This document shows positions 9,013-21,770 of a stretch of DNA of 64,000 nt, piece by piece (position 1 is the first letter of the stretch; each line of letters starts with the position of its first letter). The position numbers were made by a program, and so were the translations under genes. The stretch spans positions 94,682,912 through 94,746,911 of the forward strand of contig CM060962.1 of NCBI GenBank assembly GCA_030765045.1, given 5' to 3'. This DNA is from Tenodera sinensis (taxonomy: Eukaryota > Arthropoda > Insecta > Mantodea > Mantidae). The notes beneath the pieces are model-generated. The model was given only the letters and a program-made list of their open reading frames with translations, made no database searches and was not told the DNA's origin.

Positions 9013-9016
9013 AGAT

Positions 9017-9852
9017 TAATATACGACTATTTACCAGACACTAAGCGGGATTACAAAACACTGACCACCTAACACATTCTAACCGAGTGTACGCGATATT
9101 ATAGGTTGAGGTGAGGTGTGATAGAATGTATCAGAATGAACATTTTCTCGCAAACTCATTTACGAAGGCGTTTCTACATAAAGCTATGTAACCTTTGATA
9201 TTTTTCATTAATTCCATAACGAACGAATGCAGGTAAAACAAAACCATTGACTAGATAGTTCTATGATAGAGTGAGAAAACCCATAAAATTGTTTTCCGTA
9301 TTCAGTCATAATTACATGAAGGTCTGGCACAAAAACAAAATAACAAAAAATTATGGATGGATTGGATGGATGGGATGGATGGATAAATGGTGTGAAGCTT
9401 AAGGGCTCTCGACAGTTATGTCATTTGGGCCCAGAAAAATGAAAGAGTGATTCTGAACCTTTACTGTAATGTTACTGAGTAGTCCACACAAACCTGGGAA
9501 CATAATAAACTACTAACAGCTTGAAAAAGTTTCATATTTTTTTAAAATATAACATATTGGGAATTAGTTTTTTCTCTCTCGTTACTGCAAAACAGTTACT
9601 GAGATTATCCTAAATGGCAGTCTCAGTACATGTACGGTTTGTTATTACCAAAAATATTAGATTCTCCATAAGCACATAGGATATAACGTATGCGTCCAGG
9701 GTAATAGTAGTCATATCTTTCTTTAAACCTGGTTTCCATTATATATGCTATTTCCATTTAATAACGCGCCACATCATAAACATAGACAGAGTGGTAACAA
9801 GTGCTGGGGGACAGGCAGTCTATAGACCCGTGTGTACGTGTGTGCGTGCGTG
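9017..9852. other. No gene; short GGAT microsatellite
   Basis: AT-rich spacer. A (GGAT)n-like tract lies at about 9353-9390. No coding or repeat family recognised otherwise. Confidence 0.5.
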
Positions 9853-10422
9853 TCCACCTCGATCCACCGCGACCCCAACATGGATTTTTGCGGGCTACCA
9901 CCCACAGGGGGAAGGGATGAGCTGAATTAAGACGGTAGGTTAGTCATAGAACGGAGCCGATGAGGCCCAGAGATGTACAGAAGTTCCTAATAGCTATAGA
10001 TATTGACATCTAGCGCACAACCAAAGTGTTTTTCCCAAACAGAGAGGGCAACGAGGCGACCATAACGGCCCGGGTGGCAACTTCCAGGAGGGACCAGGGA
10101 AGGGTTTCCGGAGCGCAAGTCGTTCATGACCAAGCAACTGAGCGCCCTTGTGTCACTCTCTCTCTCTCTCTCCCCAGAGCGCAAGCATCTGTGCCTCTTT
10201 CAGCATCCGCCAGAACGCACTGGGCTACTAACCAAACCTGAAAGATGACAAGGGAGGGAAATGAGAAATGAAGGAAAAGAAATCCGTGGAGAAGAAAACC
10301 CACCCTAGCATTCGTCTAATGTAAGGAGAAACAACAGAAAAACCTAAGTCAGGGTGGTCGTCGACGGGGATCGTACCCGAATGCGAATCGCACAAGTTGC
10401 CTTGGCACCACCTCGCTCGGCC
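9853..10422 (-). repeat. tRNA-derived SINE, family C, diverged copy
   Basis: On the minus strand the tRNA-like head is at the right end (B-box-like GGGTACGATCCCC, read from about 10365-10380) and the body runs left to the 'CACCGCGACC'-like terminus at about 9866. It shares several blocks with 27251-27685 and 53724-54310: 'CGCAAGCATC(T/C)GTGC', 'CCTGAAAG' and the AGGAAAAGAAATCCGTGG region. A CT tract at 10151-10173 sits inside. No clear target duplication. Confidence 0.6.
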
Positions 10423-10760
10423 TCTATCGACCCATGTCAATATGTGAAGGAAATGCGTATCTAAATCTTCTAGTATACATGATAATTATATTCTGTTACA
10501 GCTAAGCAAATCTGTATCAAGGTTGTAAACCTGCATGCAGGTTTTGTTAGTTTCTCAGCTCAGACGTACGTTTTGTAGATAAAGTAAAATGCTGAATTTC
10601 TGCGCTAGTTAAGCTATAAAACCATATTATTCTTTGTACCTCACTGTACCTTGTGGTCTCTGTGAGGAAATATGCTTCGTACAAAAGCGGTTGTACCTTG
10701 AGTCTTGCATACCATGGAATTCCCCTCTGTTAGAACTGAACTGGTATTACATTCCGCTTT
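10423..10760. other. No feature recognised
   Basis: No coding or repeat signal seen. Confidence 0.4.
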
Positions 10761-10769
10761 GTGTGTGTG

Positions 10770-10801
<32 letters not shown>

Positions 10802-10829
10802 TGCGTGTGTGTGTGCGCGCGCGCGCACG
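10761..10829. repeat. GT / GC dinucleotide microsatellite
   Basis: GT repeats grade into GTGC and GC repeats. The open frames here on both strands are artefacts of the simple repeat. Confidence 0.95.
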
Positions 10830-11880
10830 TACGTAGGTACATATGTATGTATGGAAACAGAGCAACAGAATTTTCAACGTTTTCGAGTACATACACATCT
10901 TAAGCTGACACAAGTGTCTGTGGAAAACACACCGCGTCAGGATAGGAGTAGTGTGATCAATAGTCTTGTTGTCTTGGGGATAGATAGAGTGGAACGCATT
11001 GCTTCAGGTCAATTATCTTTCTTGGGAAAGTGCTTTATATGTAGTCCAGTAAATAGTTGTAAACTTACTCCTTGCACCATCGCAATGTCAAGTCAGCGCT
11101 TTATACACGTACTGCATTCAATTTGTGTAACCCATCTCCGAGACTACAAGATTATATGTAAGCATAAATTGTAAATGTGGAAATAAATAATTCATAAACA
11201 GAATTGATGCAACTTGCGTGAGACAGTATTCATTACAACCCAATTAGAGTAAAACGCGGAACTATGATTTGCAGTTGAATAAACAAGTTTTCAATAGCGT
11301 GCAACTTATGAAAATGTAAAATGTCTACCTTTGGTAAAAGCTGGACTTCAACAGCAATATCTGATAAACTACATAATGTGATATACCACTCTGCAAGTAA
11401 CACGCTCAAAATTGTAACAAAGTTTCTTTATGTCAAGTTATAAATTCAGTAGGGTTTAGAATCAGTGGTACGCTACCGAGTTTAGTTAAAGTAACTAATG
11501 GTTTGCAAATAATTGCCTTTACTTTTTTATATTTTATTTTGTCTATAGATAAGCTCAAAAATGTGCTGAGATTATACGTTGATGCTTCTAGCTTGGTAAA
11601 GGAAGGAACAATGTATTTGGAAAGAAGCTGATGAACTTCATTCCTTCAATGAATTTGTCACCCTTCTTACTACTTTCTTAAAACATTCACACACTCTTGT
11701 ACTTGCATACGGGTGTAATTATGAAGATCCTGGTTTGATTAGTTACAGACTTCGCTTACGTGGATTTGTCTTGTTTTCCATAAACATAGTTGAATCAAAA
11801 GAAAATAAGCTAGATACCCTGATCGTTTTCACTTAAAATGGCTAAACTTCAAACTTTTCATAATAAGTAAATAAATACAT
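10830..11880. other. No gene recognised
   Basis: Ordinary AT-rich sequence. A 137-codon frame that begins in the microsatellite continues to 11174, but its sequence has no recognisable domain. Confidence 0.4.
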
Positions 11881-11905
11881 CCACACACACACCCACACAC
11901 CCACA

Positions 11906-11957
<52 letters not shown>
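11881..11957. repeat. CA dinucleotide microsatellite
   Basis: An almost uninterrupted CA tract, preceded by ACACCC variants and followed by AAAC repeats to about 12030. Confidence 0.95.
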
Positions 11958-11963
<6 letters not shown>

Positions 11964-14857
11964 AATACATCCACGCATACATAAATAGGTAAACAAGTAA
12001 ACAAACACACACAAACAAACAAACAAACAAATGGAAATATATATTTCTCTATGATTGCTGCCTCATATAGCAAAGCCCTTCGAAACCAAATCTTTGGATT
12101 AATTATTCCTATAACGTATACAGACCCAAAATTGAGCCCATTTATGGAGTATATACATATATGATATGAGTAGTTCAATCTTTTTGAACCTAATTAAATA
12201 TATACTTAATTCCGGCACATAATTTAAAAATGACTGTCTATTACAACCCATAAATAATTTTCAGCACAGTCAGGGTTTCATTCAGTACGTTCAGTTTTGA
12301 AACCACTTATGCTTTTAGGGTACTTTTAACTTATTAGACTATTAAAATTAAAAACATTACCCTTTACAACTTATACTAATATTATACAGAGAGAAAGTAT
12401 GTACGTGGGAGAAGTATTCTCGGAAGTCATTCAACTGACACTTGTAATTGTTTTGTCATTTAAAAACACTCTAGAGGAACATAAGACTATACAATGTTTA
12501 ACACCGTTTTAAAGTGTGGACATGTGCCTCAGGACATTTTGGAACACCTTATTGGAAAAATTGTAGAGTTCTTATGACTTGCAGCTCAACGGTTGTAAAC
12601 GTGAAGACTTACGGATGAATTATTGGAGAAGCATATCATGGCAGTATAAAAAAATTCCCTCAATTTTGCTGAAGTTTGTTATGAAGGAGTATTTTTGAAA
12701 AGTCAGGCCGAAATTGGTACACTTGGATTTCAGAATGTTGAAAAAATCTCCCTAAAATCTTCCATTATCTTATTCTTAATCAATTTTTTTAACTCTAACA
12801 AAAAAGTCAACGCCTATTGACCCTACTGACAAAAATTTCACACTAATAGCAAGGACGAAACGAAAACTCACCTCATAAGTTTCAGAAACTACGTGCACAA
12901 TATTTTCAGCCCCATAAATATAAAACTGAACTTCTGAGCATATTTGGGGAAAATATTGTATAATTCTGCTATATGATCCGTCAAAAATCAGTTTACCTTA
13001 CAAATTCCAGGAACTATCCAACTATTTTTAGTACCACGAAACTTTTTCTTTTTAAGAAAAGAAGATGAATACGTTCTATTTTTGGACCTGTACAGACAAC
13101 TCTACACTAAATGGCCAACTCATTTGAGCACCTTAGCTTCAGAATTTTGCGAAAATTAAGGCTGCCCTACAACTTGAACTACGCCTGGTGCCCTTGTGTA
13201 TAAATTTGAAGTGTATGACTGATCTGAATGTAACATTGAAACAACTTTCGCGCTAGGTACAGTAAAAGGATTTAGTAAAATGCAAGGGTATCAATTATTT
13301 AATGAGGCCTTTGTAGCTTCCCCTTCTTCCCTCTCCAACGACGATACGGTACTTCTACTGGTTGGAATATTTATAGCCAATGACATGTTGGCCTGAAAGG
13401 GAAGTATTGATTTTTTCTGGTCGGTAAGTAAATCGTTACTCATTAAGCTCAACTGTTGTTTGATTCACAGCATGCCGTATACATCAGAAGCTACACATGG
13501 CCAGAGTATTGGTCTAAGGCAAGCTAGTAAAACGCAGTTTGATAAATTTCGAAACTCTAAATTTACAGAAATGTAATTAAGTTTCAACGCCACCAAAGAA
13601 AGGCGGTTTATTGCATACGTATTAGAAGAAAACCTTTCATTTGGAAGGAGAAATTATATTATAATATAACGTAATAGGCAAATATGTTTAAAGCTATTTC
13701 GATAGAACGTTTAATACCAGTATAAATATAGTGGGAATTCGTAGAAGGATTAAACAATATTGTGGCTTTCAATATAATATTGTATTATGTTTACTGAAAA
13801 GCTTTACACGTTTTTGTGGTTCTAAGGACAATATTTGTGTTTCTCATAACATAGTATCGTCTAATTCAATAAATTCTGCTTACTTCAAGGAATATTTGCA
13901 GCCTTTTCCGTAACAGGCATTAAGAACTTGGAAATAACTCTAAAGAAAATTCAAACGTGGTTTTCTAGAACGTAAGGTGGATCTACGCTTACGCTTCCCC
14001 CTCCCCCATGCTTCCTTGCCATTATACGCCACGCCTGTAACTCCGTATAGCAACTGTTATCGGCGACTAGTTATGCCGAGACCGTGTAACACGATCCCAA
14101 ACTGTGTATATTACTGAACTCGTTTTGTGTACAGCTAAAAATTTTAGGCTACGCATCCATCGCCTTCAAAAGCTATCTCAGTCCATATTCTCAGCCCTTA
14201 CTCACTGAGTGTATTTATATAATGCCAGGTAGTACAGTTAGGAGTATATATATAGCGTGATATAGCGTGTACACAAATGATAATTGGGCACTGCAATATT
14301 TTTCCTGCACCATACAATAATTGAAATAACCTAAGTGAAGCTTACAAGTGTGCAGTATAGAATCCAATTGTGACAGGGCAGACATCCAGCCAGCAGTCCA
14401 TTTCTTGCCACACTGACATTAGCATATTTGGTGCGACTGATCCTACTGCTACAATAATCCTTCGTCTCTGTTTGAGGAACCGTCACGCTTTCTACGCTGC
14501 CTTTGTTGAACGTGCCAGTTGTCCATTCGCCCGCCGAAAAGACTTTTTTTTTTTTTTTGACTGCGCGAAAGCCCTTCTTCATACACTTATGATACACGAG
14601 TCCTTTGGTGCTCTTCCTTTATAAAGACAACGCCGTTTAGATATGATTGTACTCCATTCGAATGATATTACCAGAAGGTACATTAAGACCAATTCTTCGC
14701 CTAATGAAATATGTCCATTAAATTATCGTTCGTGCATTTAAAATAGATGAACCTTTCGTGCGCGAGTTTTCCCGTTACCTTTGTTTGGTTGCTACAGCAA
14801 CAAAAATCTGTGCATGTATAGTTTGTATAGTTTAAATTTTCACTAGTACTCTTCAAG
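11958..14857. other. No gene recognised
   Basis: 2.9 kb with no recognisable coding segment. Around 12850-13060 two stretches of roughly 120 bp resemble each other weakly ('TTCAGAAACTA' and 'CCAGGAACTA' followed by a TTTT-rich block), possibly an old duplication. The 13731-13913 frame is short and unrecognised. Confidence 0.35.
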
Positions 14858-15158
14858 GGGAGCGCCGTAGCCGAGTGGTTAGACCGTTCGCCTATCACCA
14901 AGGTTTCGATCCGGGCGTCTTCTGGGCGGCTTTTCTCCGGTTTCCCCCTCCACTCATTTCAGTGACTGTCCATCATCACCTTTCCATTCACGCATCTCGC
15001 CTGCATTTCACATCATCCTGGTGCTGACCACCCGCTTCCAGGTCTTCACTCTGTCCGGTCCTTAGGTTCGTCTGGTCTCCGGCAGGTGCCTGGCCTTAGG
15101 CACTGGCTTGTAAGTCCTAGGGGGTGCAGGTCCTACTACGGGGAGGGTAATCAGAAGA
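14858..15158 (+). repeat. tRNA-derived SINE with 13-bp target duplication
   Basis: Flanked by the direct repeat AGTACTCTTCAAG at 14845-14857 and 15159-15171. The head has an A-box-like GTAGCCGAGTGGTTAGACC and a B-box-like GGTTTCGATCC, followed by the 'TTTTCTCCGGTTTCCCCC' core also found in family A. The rest of the ~300-bp body (CTGGTGCTGACCACCCG and later GC-rich segments) differs from family A, so this is a separate subfamily. The right end is AAGAAG-rich. Transcription would be by RNA polymerase III. Confidence 0.9.
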
Positions 15159-15171
15159 AGTACTCTTCAAG

Positions 15172-16878
15172 TTAAGTTATGATTCAAAATTATTTTTATG
15201 TAGCAGATTAATACACTTTTAAAATCCTATAATCATCTGTGTGAAAATCATTTTTACACATTCCGCACCTATATATCTCGTGAATAGCTCAGGGGTTGCT
15301 CTCTTTAGTCGACAGCTGATCTGAGCAGCGTTGATGTAACGCCTTTCTTCAAAATGCGTCTAGTCGTGTACCCGTGTACCGGACTATCTGCTAGCGCTCT
15401 GTTGCGTTATTCGCAATTAATGAAATACACCGTACACTCGCAAAGAACACCCTCTTGCGATTGTTTTGATTCGTTGCTAATGTAATTAGATGGAAAGGGT
15501 GTGAACTGAAGAGATTAGACTGGAGTTGGAGTACTTGCTGGTTTGTTACTTCTACATGCACGTTCTTTAAGGAAACAGTATTCCCTGAGGCGACGACATA
15601 CCCACACCACGGCTGCGCTAGAGTAGTTGCCGAACAATCAGGGGTAGAGAACGTCTGCAGAGCAGTTCATCCTCCATTTGTATGTTCAGATCCAGTGTAT
15701 ATTGCTTTATTGCTGACTAATCGTACATTTATTAGCCCCGGTTTTGAAAATGAAGTTTTTATGAGTTGATTAATTACATACATTCTCACAATTCTTACGC
15801 TTACCTTAAATAGCTGGCGTTTTCAGTAAGGGAGAAGACTCCTTTAGCTTTGCTTTTCTGTCTCTTTTCTTGAATGGATACTTTGAACCAGTCAATTATT
15901 TATCGAGAATATTATTTTTTCGGATTATTGTTTTCACTCCTTCCCAAGATCAATATATTCTTCCATAAACTTGTATTGGGTGCATGATTTGCGCAATTAT
16001 TGAAATATAACTTTTACATGAATGTGTACTGCCGCAAACGAGATCATTTTCAATATGTAAGAGAGTCCTACATTTTTATAATTTATACTTTTATGTATTC
16101 ATACTTACATGGATTAATAAAACGAGATGAAGCTTTAACCTCTTCTTAATCAGATTGTTTTAATACTAGAACTTATGATTTCAGCTAGTACATGAAGAAA
16201 TATGAAATACTGTAAAACTAAAATATGTTATAACATTAGAAATATCACATGTTTATTTAATGGACTCATTCAGGAAGTCTAAAGTCGCCTTTAATGCTAA
16301 ATAGTGGCTTATAATTCTCTTCTGTGGTTTACTAAATACGTACATATACAGTGAATAGTTTCTGCAAAAATAAGAGCATTGACACCATTAAAAAAACTAA
16401 ATCATTGACAAGAGTAGAGTTTATATGGAAATTGTCCCGGAAGACACTAAAAAGCTAAGTACAAAGTGATAAAACTTACCACAAGTGCCATAAGGCTTAA
16501 TGGCTACGTTCTGAGAGTCCTTAATGAAAATCAATATGGGCCTCCTGACGCCGTTGCCTTGGTTTTGCGAGATGGAGACATTGCAAAAAGGTTATGTCAA
16601 AATTCAGATGCGTAGCGACCACTTGCACGATGTATGCTTCAAACTCAGGATGTTTTCATTTGATAAGAGATCCTCCTGCGCATGTCATTAGCAGAATAGC
16701 TTGAGAAACATTGTTATAGATTTATGATACGATAGAAATTTAAACATTAGTAATGATATTTTATCAGTTGGAGGCTTAATTTATTTCAAAATAATTAATT
16801 ATACCTCATTTTTTGAGAAACTAACGTTCCTATCCAATTAATCGTTCTTCCACACAATGTGTAGGACAGGGCTGGAAA
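15172..16878. other. No gene recognised
   Basis: 1.7 kb of AT-rich sequence with no frame of note, no tRNA-like boxes and no terminal repeats that I could find. Confidence 0.4.
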
Positions 16879-16985
16879 TGGTAGAATGAGACTGGAAAAT
16901 TCAATAGGATAGCCGGAATTTGAACCTCACGGATCTGCTGGTTATCGTCCGGCTGCTCTAAGCACTTTTCAGTTTCATTCTATCC
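16879..16985 (-). repeat. tRNA-like core with inverted-repeat arms, copy 1
   Basis: On the minus strand a B-box-like segment (GAGGTTCAAATTCCGG) and an A-box region lie between two arms: 16879-16900 and the reverse complement 16964-16985, matching at roughly 17 of 22 positions. The core matches the better-preserved copy at 21771-21931 ('TAGCCGG', 'CACGGATC', 'CGGCTGCT' in the same order). It is an older copy of that structure. Confidence 0.55.
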
Positions 16986-17264
16986 TTTCTAATGTTCTTC
17001 ATAACATTCACAAGAATAAAATGGCGCGCGCGCACACGTACTCGCTCACACACACACACACGCGCGCGCGCGCATACGCTAAATTCCTGCATAGAGTTCT
17101 TGGTGCGTATCCTACTGCGTTACTTGTGTAGTTTCCGGTACAGTAATGTATTTAACAGCAGTGCGACATGTGCCAGTACACAGCTACTGAAACGGCCGAC
17201 ATGAGCTCCAGCCCACATTGATGTGAATGTGGAATCATTTCAACGTTGCATACTCATATCGATC
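16986..17264. repeat. CA/CG low-complexity tract and spacer
   Basis: GCGC and CACA dinucleotide runs occupy about 17024-17072. The rest has no recognised content. Confidence 0.7.
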
Positions 17265-17545
17265 AATTAGTAAAGGTGGACCAGTTCCATAGGCAACACG
17301 GTTGGCGTATCTGACACCTCTCGGCGATTTTCTGTGGAGTTGTATGAAGAGTATGGTTTATGGTACTCCTGTAAAATCAGCGGAGGACCTTATGGCTCGA
17401 ATCCACGGAGCGATTCAAAATCCTCGAAGAGATTGGGTCACGTATTGGGTCATGTGTATGAGGCTCATCGCTGCCGATATAAGCTCTGCAATGATGTAGG
17501 AGGTACACAATTCGAAGCCCGTTTGCAATGTAGACAGCTCGATAT
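17265..17545 (+). pseudogene. Mariner-like transposase, C-terminal remnant
   Basis: Across two frames the plus strand reads 'LTPLGDFLWSCMKSMVYGTP', then 'SAEDLMARI', and further on 'YKLCNDVGGTQFEARL'. This is the end of the IS630-Tc1-mariner-like transposases common in arthropods, from the third catalytic Asp region ('PDLTPLDFFLWG') to the 'CNDVGG...' C-terminus. Here the third Asp neighbourhood reads LTPLGDF, with Gly inserted or substituted. The 5' two-thirds are missing and at least one frameshift is present. It belongs to a different subfamily from the copies at 54340 and 62444. Confidence 0.7.
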
Positions 17546-17699
17546 TGGGTTTATTGACGAAATGTGAACGCACATCCATCTCACACTTCGATGCGCTACA
17601 GCGTCCAAACTGTGCATTTCCGGACAGGGGTTCCTAGTCAGTTTGCCATCCCACACAACATATTAAGCGTTGTCGGTGTTTTTATGGGATATTCTGTAT

Positions 17700-17810
17700 A
17701 TACATTAAAATGTACATACACATACATTATACATATACATATACATATACGTTAGGTATATATAGTGTGTACGTGTGCGTGCGTGTGCGTGTGCGTGTGT
17801 GTACCTTTGT
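17700..17810. repeat. TATACA and GTGCGT simple repeats
   Basis: An ATACAT-rich tract is followed by GTGCGTGCGTGTGCGTGT-type repeats. Confidence 0.85.
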
Positions 17811-18084
17811 TTCTTTATATTTGAACAGGTAAAAGAAACATGATTTGCTACGTTCACGTGACTTTCTCTACCCACTTACTATTTCTACAAAATACTATTT
17901 TCATCTACTCCATGTTGCTTCAAAAACAGTTTCATTATGTTTTTCCTTGTACGTATAAGGGGATATAGGAAATCGAAGTGATCGTAAAATATTCTAAAAA
18001 CGAGTCGCGTTATACTGGGCTTAAAATGTCAAACGATTTAAGGGCATCGTGAGAAACAATTTAATAATGAACAGCACGAATGAG

Positions 18085-18310
18085 ATATTATTTTGTTGTT
18101 TAAGGACGCCGTCAATTGCCGGGATCACATCAGCGTCGCCAGTGTGCCGGAAGTTTGTCCCGCAGGAGCTTTTTTTACATGCCAGTAAATCTACTGACAT
18201 GGAGCTGTCGTTTTAAACACACTTAAAAACCATCGGTCTGGGCCGGATTTGAACCCGCGACCTTGGAATCAGTAGGCCAGCGTCTAACCAACTGTGCCAC
18301 CCAGACCGAC
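18085..18310 (-). repeat. tRNA-derived SINE, family B, minus copy
   Basis: The reverse complement starts GTCGGTCTGGGTGGCACAG with an A box and a B box (GGGTTCAAATCCGG) and closely follows the plus-strand copy at 26764-26994 through the 'GACAGCTCCATGTC' and 'GCTGATGTGATCC' body to the ATAACAAAATAAT tail. The target duplication is not clear. High similarity between copies implies a young family. Confidence 0.85.
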
Positions 18311-18654
18311 TAGAACCTGTCATAATGAACACCTCGGATATACTTGAAGTCATAAAAAAGTTATCTGACATAAATTGTGGGTCTTAAAATATTAAAATAT
18401 GTACTTTTTGTTTAGTACACTTTGGTCTGCATTCCATGGTTGATCCGTTACACAAAATTCATTCAGGGTAAAAAGGAAGTCACAGACTGTTCTAAGAAAA
18501 TCTAAGGTGTGAATTTGATTTACCATGTAATTACCTTTAATGTATGTTAACGGAAATCGTTCAACTATTGCTGAGAAAATCAGACATAATTAAGTACTTC
18601 CCAATTCAATGTTAAGTTGGTGGTGGGGGACTGAATTTTAAAAAGATATTGCGG

Positions 18655-18860
18655 TCAAATGGCAAGTTTTGTAACTATTTCAACTTTCAATTTTGAGTAA
18701 TGCTGTTTCTCTCTTTCTGTGTATATGTGTGTCGCACACTCACACATTTTTCTAAAAATGCTTTTCTCTGAATTCGAAGGTCTAATGCATATATTTCTGG
18801 CGAAATCTTGATATAAAAACTTTGAGATAAATGCAATATTTTCTCCACGAAGCACCTCGT
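18655..18860 (+). repeat. Unclassified repeat family R, partial copy
   Basis: 'TTTTTCTAAAAATGCT' at about 18747-18762 and the following ~90 bp ('ATGCATATATTTCTGGCGAA') align with 33588-33690 of the 33-kb copy. Only the 3' portion is present. Confidence 0.5.
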
Positions 18861-21770
18861 AGGTAGAGGTAGTCACGTGTAGAGACATGTTAACCATCCA
18901 CCCAAACGTGTAACAAAAGGTTATGCACCCACTTCAGCGTTAAATGAAAACTGCTTTAAAATATTACGCTGTTTCACCTTTCTTGTTCAATTTGCTTCCT
19001 CTTGGATTAACCCATCAAGATAGCAGAAAATTTAGACAAGGATTGTTTGAAGAGGGGCTTAGTGAAGTACAAATAGAAGTACTCATTCAAATTAATTCTA
19101 AGTTTAGTTCTATGAATCTTGCACGTAGCTTAACTTAGCTCCTAGTGCTTCAATGTGCTAGGAGAAGTTATTTAACTACATTACTTGCGTTCTAAAAATG
19201 AAAGTCCTTGATATTACCGCGTCGATAACTACGTGTTAAATATTTACTCTTGCAATTTTTATATAGGAAGGATTTTTAGACCGAAATCGAGTAGATTATG
19301 TTTCACTTGTCCATTTAATTGCTGCGAATTCATTGTAGGGTACACAGCTTCAGCCTTAAGGTGTCCACGATGGACTTACGTGTAATTTATTAAAATCAAT
19401 ATTTGTTCCAAAAATATAGAATGTTCGAGTGAATAAGTAATAAGCTTAAGCGTGTCAGGTGGTGTCTACTGGAACAAATGTTCTTTATAAAACCATATCC
19501 TGCGGCAATTATACGAGCTGAGCACTCTTAGAAGCACCTAGTTTCTCTAAAGGCAGTTTAAACTCATCCCTTTCATATATTGAATTACATTTTGAATGTA
19601 ACACCATCTCTGGAGCAAGTACCAAAGTTTTCAGTGCTTTCTGTGAGCACTGTTTGCTATACTTAATTCTTACACATGCTATAAGGTAACGTGACAGAAC
19701 GCAGCAATCGTTCATTCGTTTTCTGTTCCGCATTTATTTTTGAACACCTTCTGCTGCACAAAAGGAATTCACTGTAGTTGTACAACATCCATTCATTTGT
19801 TTGTCAAGCTACTGTTAGATTCATCTTTACCCTTTTCTTTGTAATTTTATAGTGGATTGTTGAGCAAATGCAAATCTAGGACATTCAATTGCTCTGTTAT
19901 GAAGAATGTGAAAATGAGGAAAAAGTCAATCTGAATTATTTTCATGGTTGAAAGTGTTTTCGAAGCAATGTAGATTTGAATTGGAGCGTCGCCAGATATG
20001 AGTTTATGAGCAAACGTTTCACCCTTTGACACCACCTCTCACATCAACATTTTTCACACCGTTACCATCACATCCCATATAATAAACTTAAAAAAAAGTA
20101 GGCATTTAAATGAATATATTGCGACAGTTGGAGACAAACGAAAATAAACATTCCACTTGCAGGAAAGCAGGATTCTTATTGGTCCACAACTGCCAAAATG
20201 TTTTGTGCAACATGCATATTAAGCTCAGTATTTGTTAAACATTTTCTAGATTTTTAAATCTCGAAACAGCAATGGTGTCTCTATATTTAAATATAGGTGA
20301 TGTTACGTGCGACTCCCATCGCATTTCTTTATAGACTGAAAGAATATCATGTAACACATGACATTTTTACATTGACTGTAGTTTTGATTATCATTGCTTT
20401 TAACGGATAAAGTGAATAAATAAACCAGTATTGGCTATACAACTCGGCTTCGTACTGCTGTTTCAAACCCATGCCTGTATTCCTCTGGGACTGTGAAAGA
20501 GCTCTCGTACACATAATAATAAAAGCGGTATATATTTTCAGTTATAGGAAATCCATTAACGATTTTACATTCCACTCCGGTGCAATTACTCCCATTGAAT
20601 GTCAATACACTGCTATGGCTGATGTTTCTAAGTACACACTTGACTGTATAAAGGCGAGGGAACGAACTTAGCGGGGAATTTTCTTCCGGAAATTCACCCT
20701 TCTGTAATATGATAATCCATCTAAACGTGTATTTATACTATTTATTTACCCTATAAAAGTGACATGGGAGGTAAAAGGGTGAAGAGTGAATCTTAGCGTA
20801 TTTTTATTTCGTTTTAAACAGAAGAGTTTCGTATTTTGTGCGAATGAAAATAAAATATCGACGCACACAACCAATAACCTTTAATCAAAGGCCTTAATTT
20901 CAGTTGACTGTACTAATTGTACTTAGGGGACCGATAAGGCCAACTGATTGCAATACAGTATATAAATTGCCGACTTGATCTTATGACAGCACAAACACCC
21001 GTCTAGAGTTGCACTCTAACAAAGCTACGGTTCGGTAGTTTAGGTACAGTGCATAAATGGCACAGTAAGTGGTAGCAATACCGGTAGTATTGGTAGCATT
21101 GGTAGGGAAAGAAACACATTAAAAATAGAACGAATTAAGAAACTTAATGACGTTCAATCATAATTCTCACCAAAAGGTAATCATGACTATGGTCACTGTG
21201 ATCAAAATAAAAATCGTACGTTTAGGTTCAAAATAGCATTACTCGTGTTCACTATTCAGTGTCTTCGATCTGAATTGTAGTGTACTTTGAAGCTTCCAAA
21301 CGTTTTCGAGATGTTCCAGAAGGTGAAGCGGGCCTTTTATATAACCTCTCTCAGTAACGAGAAGGTCAAAAGTTCAAGGCTACCGGGTTCCAGAGGGATC
21401 TAGTAAAACATTATCGAAAAAACAACAACAACAACCCGATTGATATGAGGAAACGCCCGATAGGTATGCAACACGCCTAACCTACAGGTGATACGTGTAG
21501 GTTGTTAACTGATCAATTCTACTTGGAGAACTACCGTAGTGTTCACTTATGGTGGTCTACGGTAGTTTTGCAACTGTACTCCTATCTAATGGATTACACA
21601 CAAACGCATCCAATCAAAGATGTAGTCAATTCGAACACAGAGCATTCCACTGTAACCGTTATGGCCTACAATCATTCTCTGGGTTGAGGTACTGCCCAAG
21701 ATTATTTATTTATGCAAACAGGCTTACTGCTGGTGTTTTTAAACACACAAGCCGTGTGTGGGCAGTGTTT
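18861..21770. other. No gene recognised
   Basis: 2.9 kb of AT-rich sequence. Short frames at 18944-19138 and 20471-20671 have no recognisable domains. Around 21066-21105 there is a GGTAGTATTGGTAGCATTGG low-complexity patch. Confidence 0.35.

Larger units (their letters stand above)
3369..9016 (+). mobile_element. Ty3/Gypsy-like LTR retrotransposon, deleted pol
   Basis: A complete insertion: AGAT duplication (3369-3372 and 9013-9016), 5' LTR 3373-3974, internal region 3975-8410, 3' LTR 8411-9012. The LTRs have the same 602-bp length, start TG, end CA and show one difference by eye (A at 3580, T at 8618), so the insertion is recent. The order gag, protease, then integrase C-terminus indicates Ty3/Gypsy-type gene order. 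Reverse transcriptase, RNase H and most of the integrase core are absent, and no env-like frame lies between pol and the 3' LTR. Both remaining frames are open. The copy should be non-autonomous and would need enzymes from a complete relative. Confidence 0.95.

Noticed and set aside
10641..11174. Cys/Val-rich proteins near 10.7-11.2 kb
   Set aside because: The start regions are GT/GC microsatellite translations and the remainder has no domain.
11829..12178. Cys/Val-rich minus-strand proteins near 12 kb
   Set aside because: Products of the CA microsatellite.
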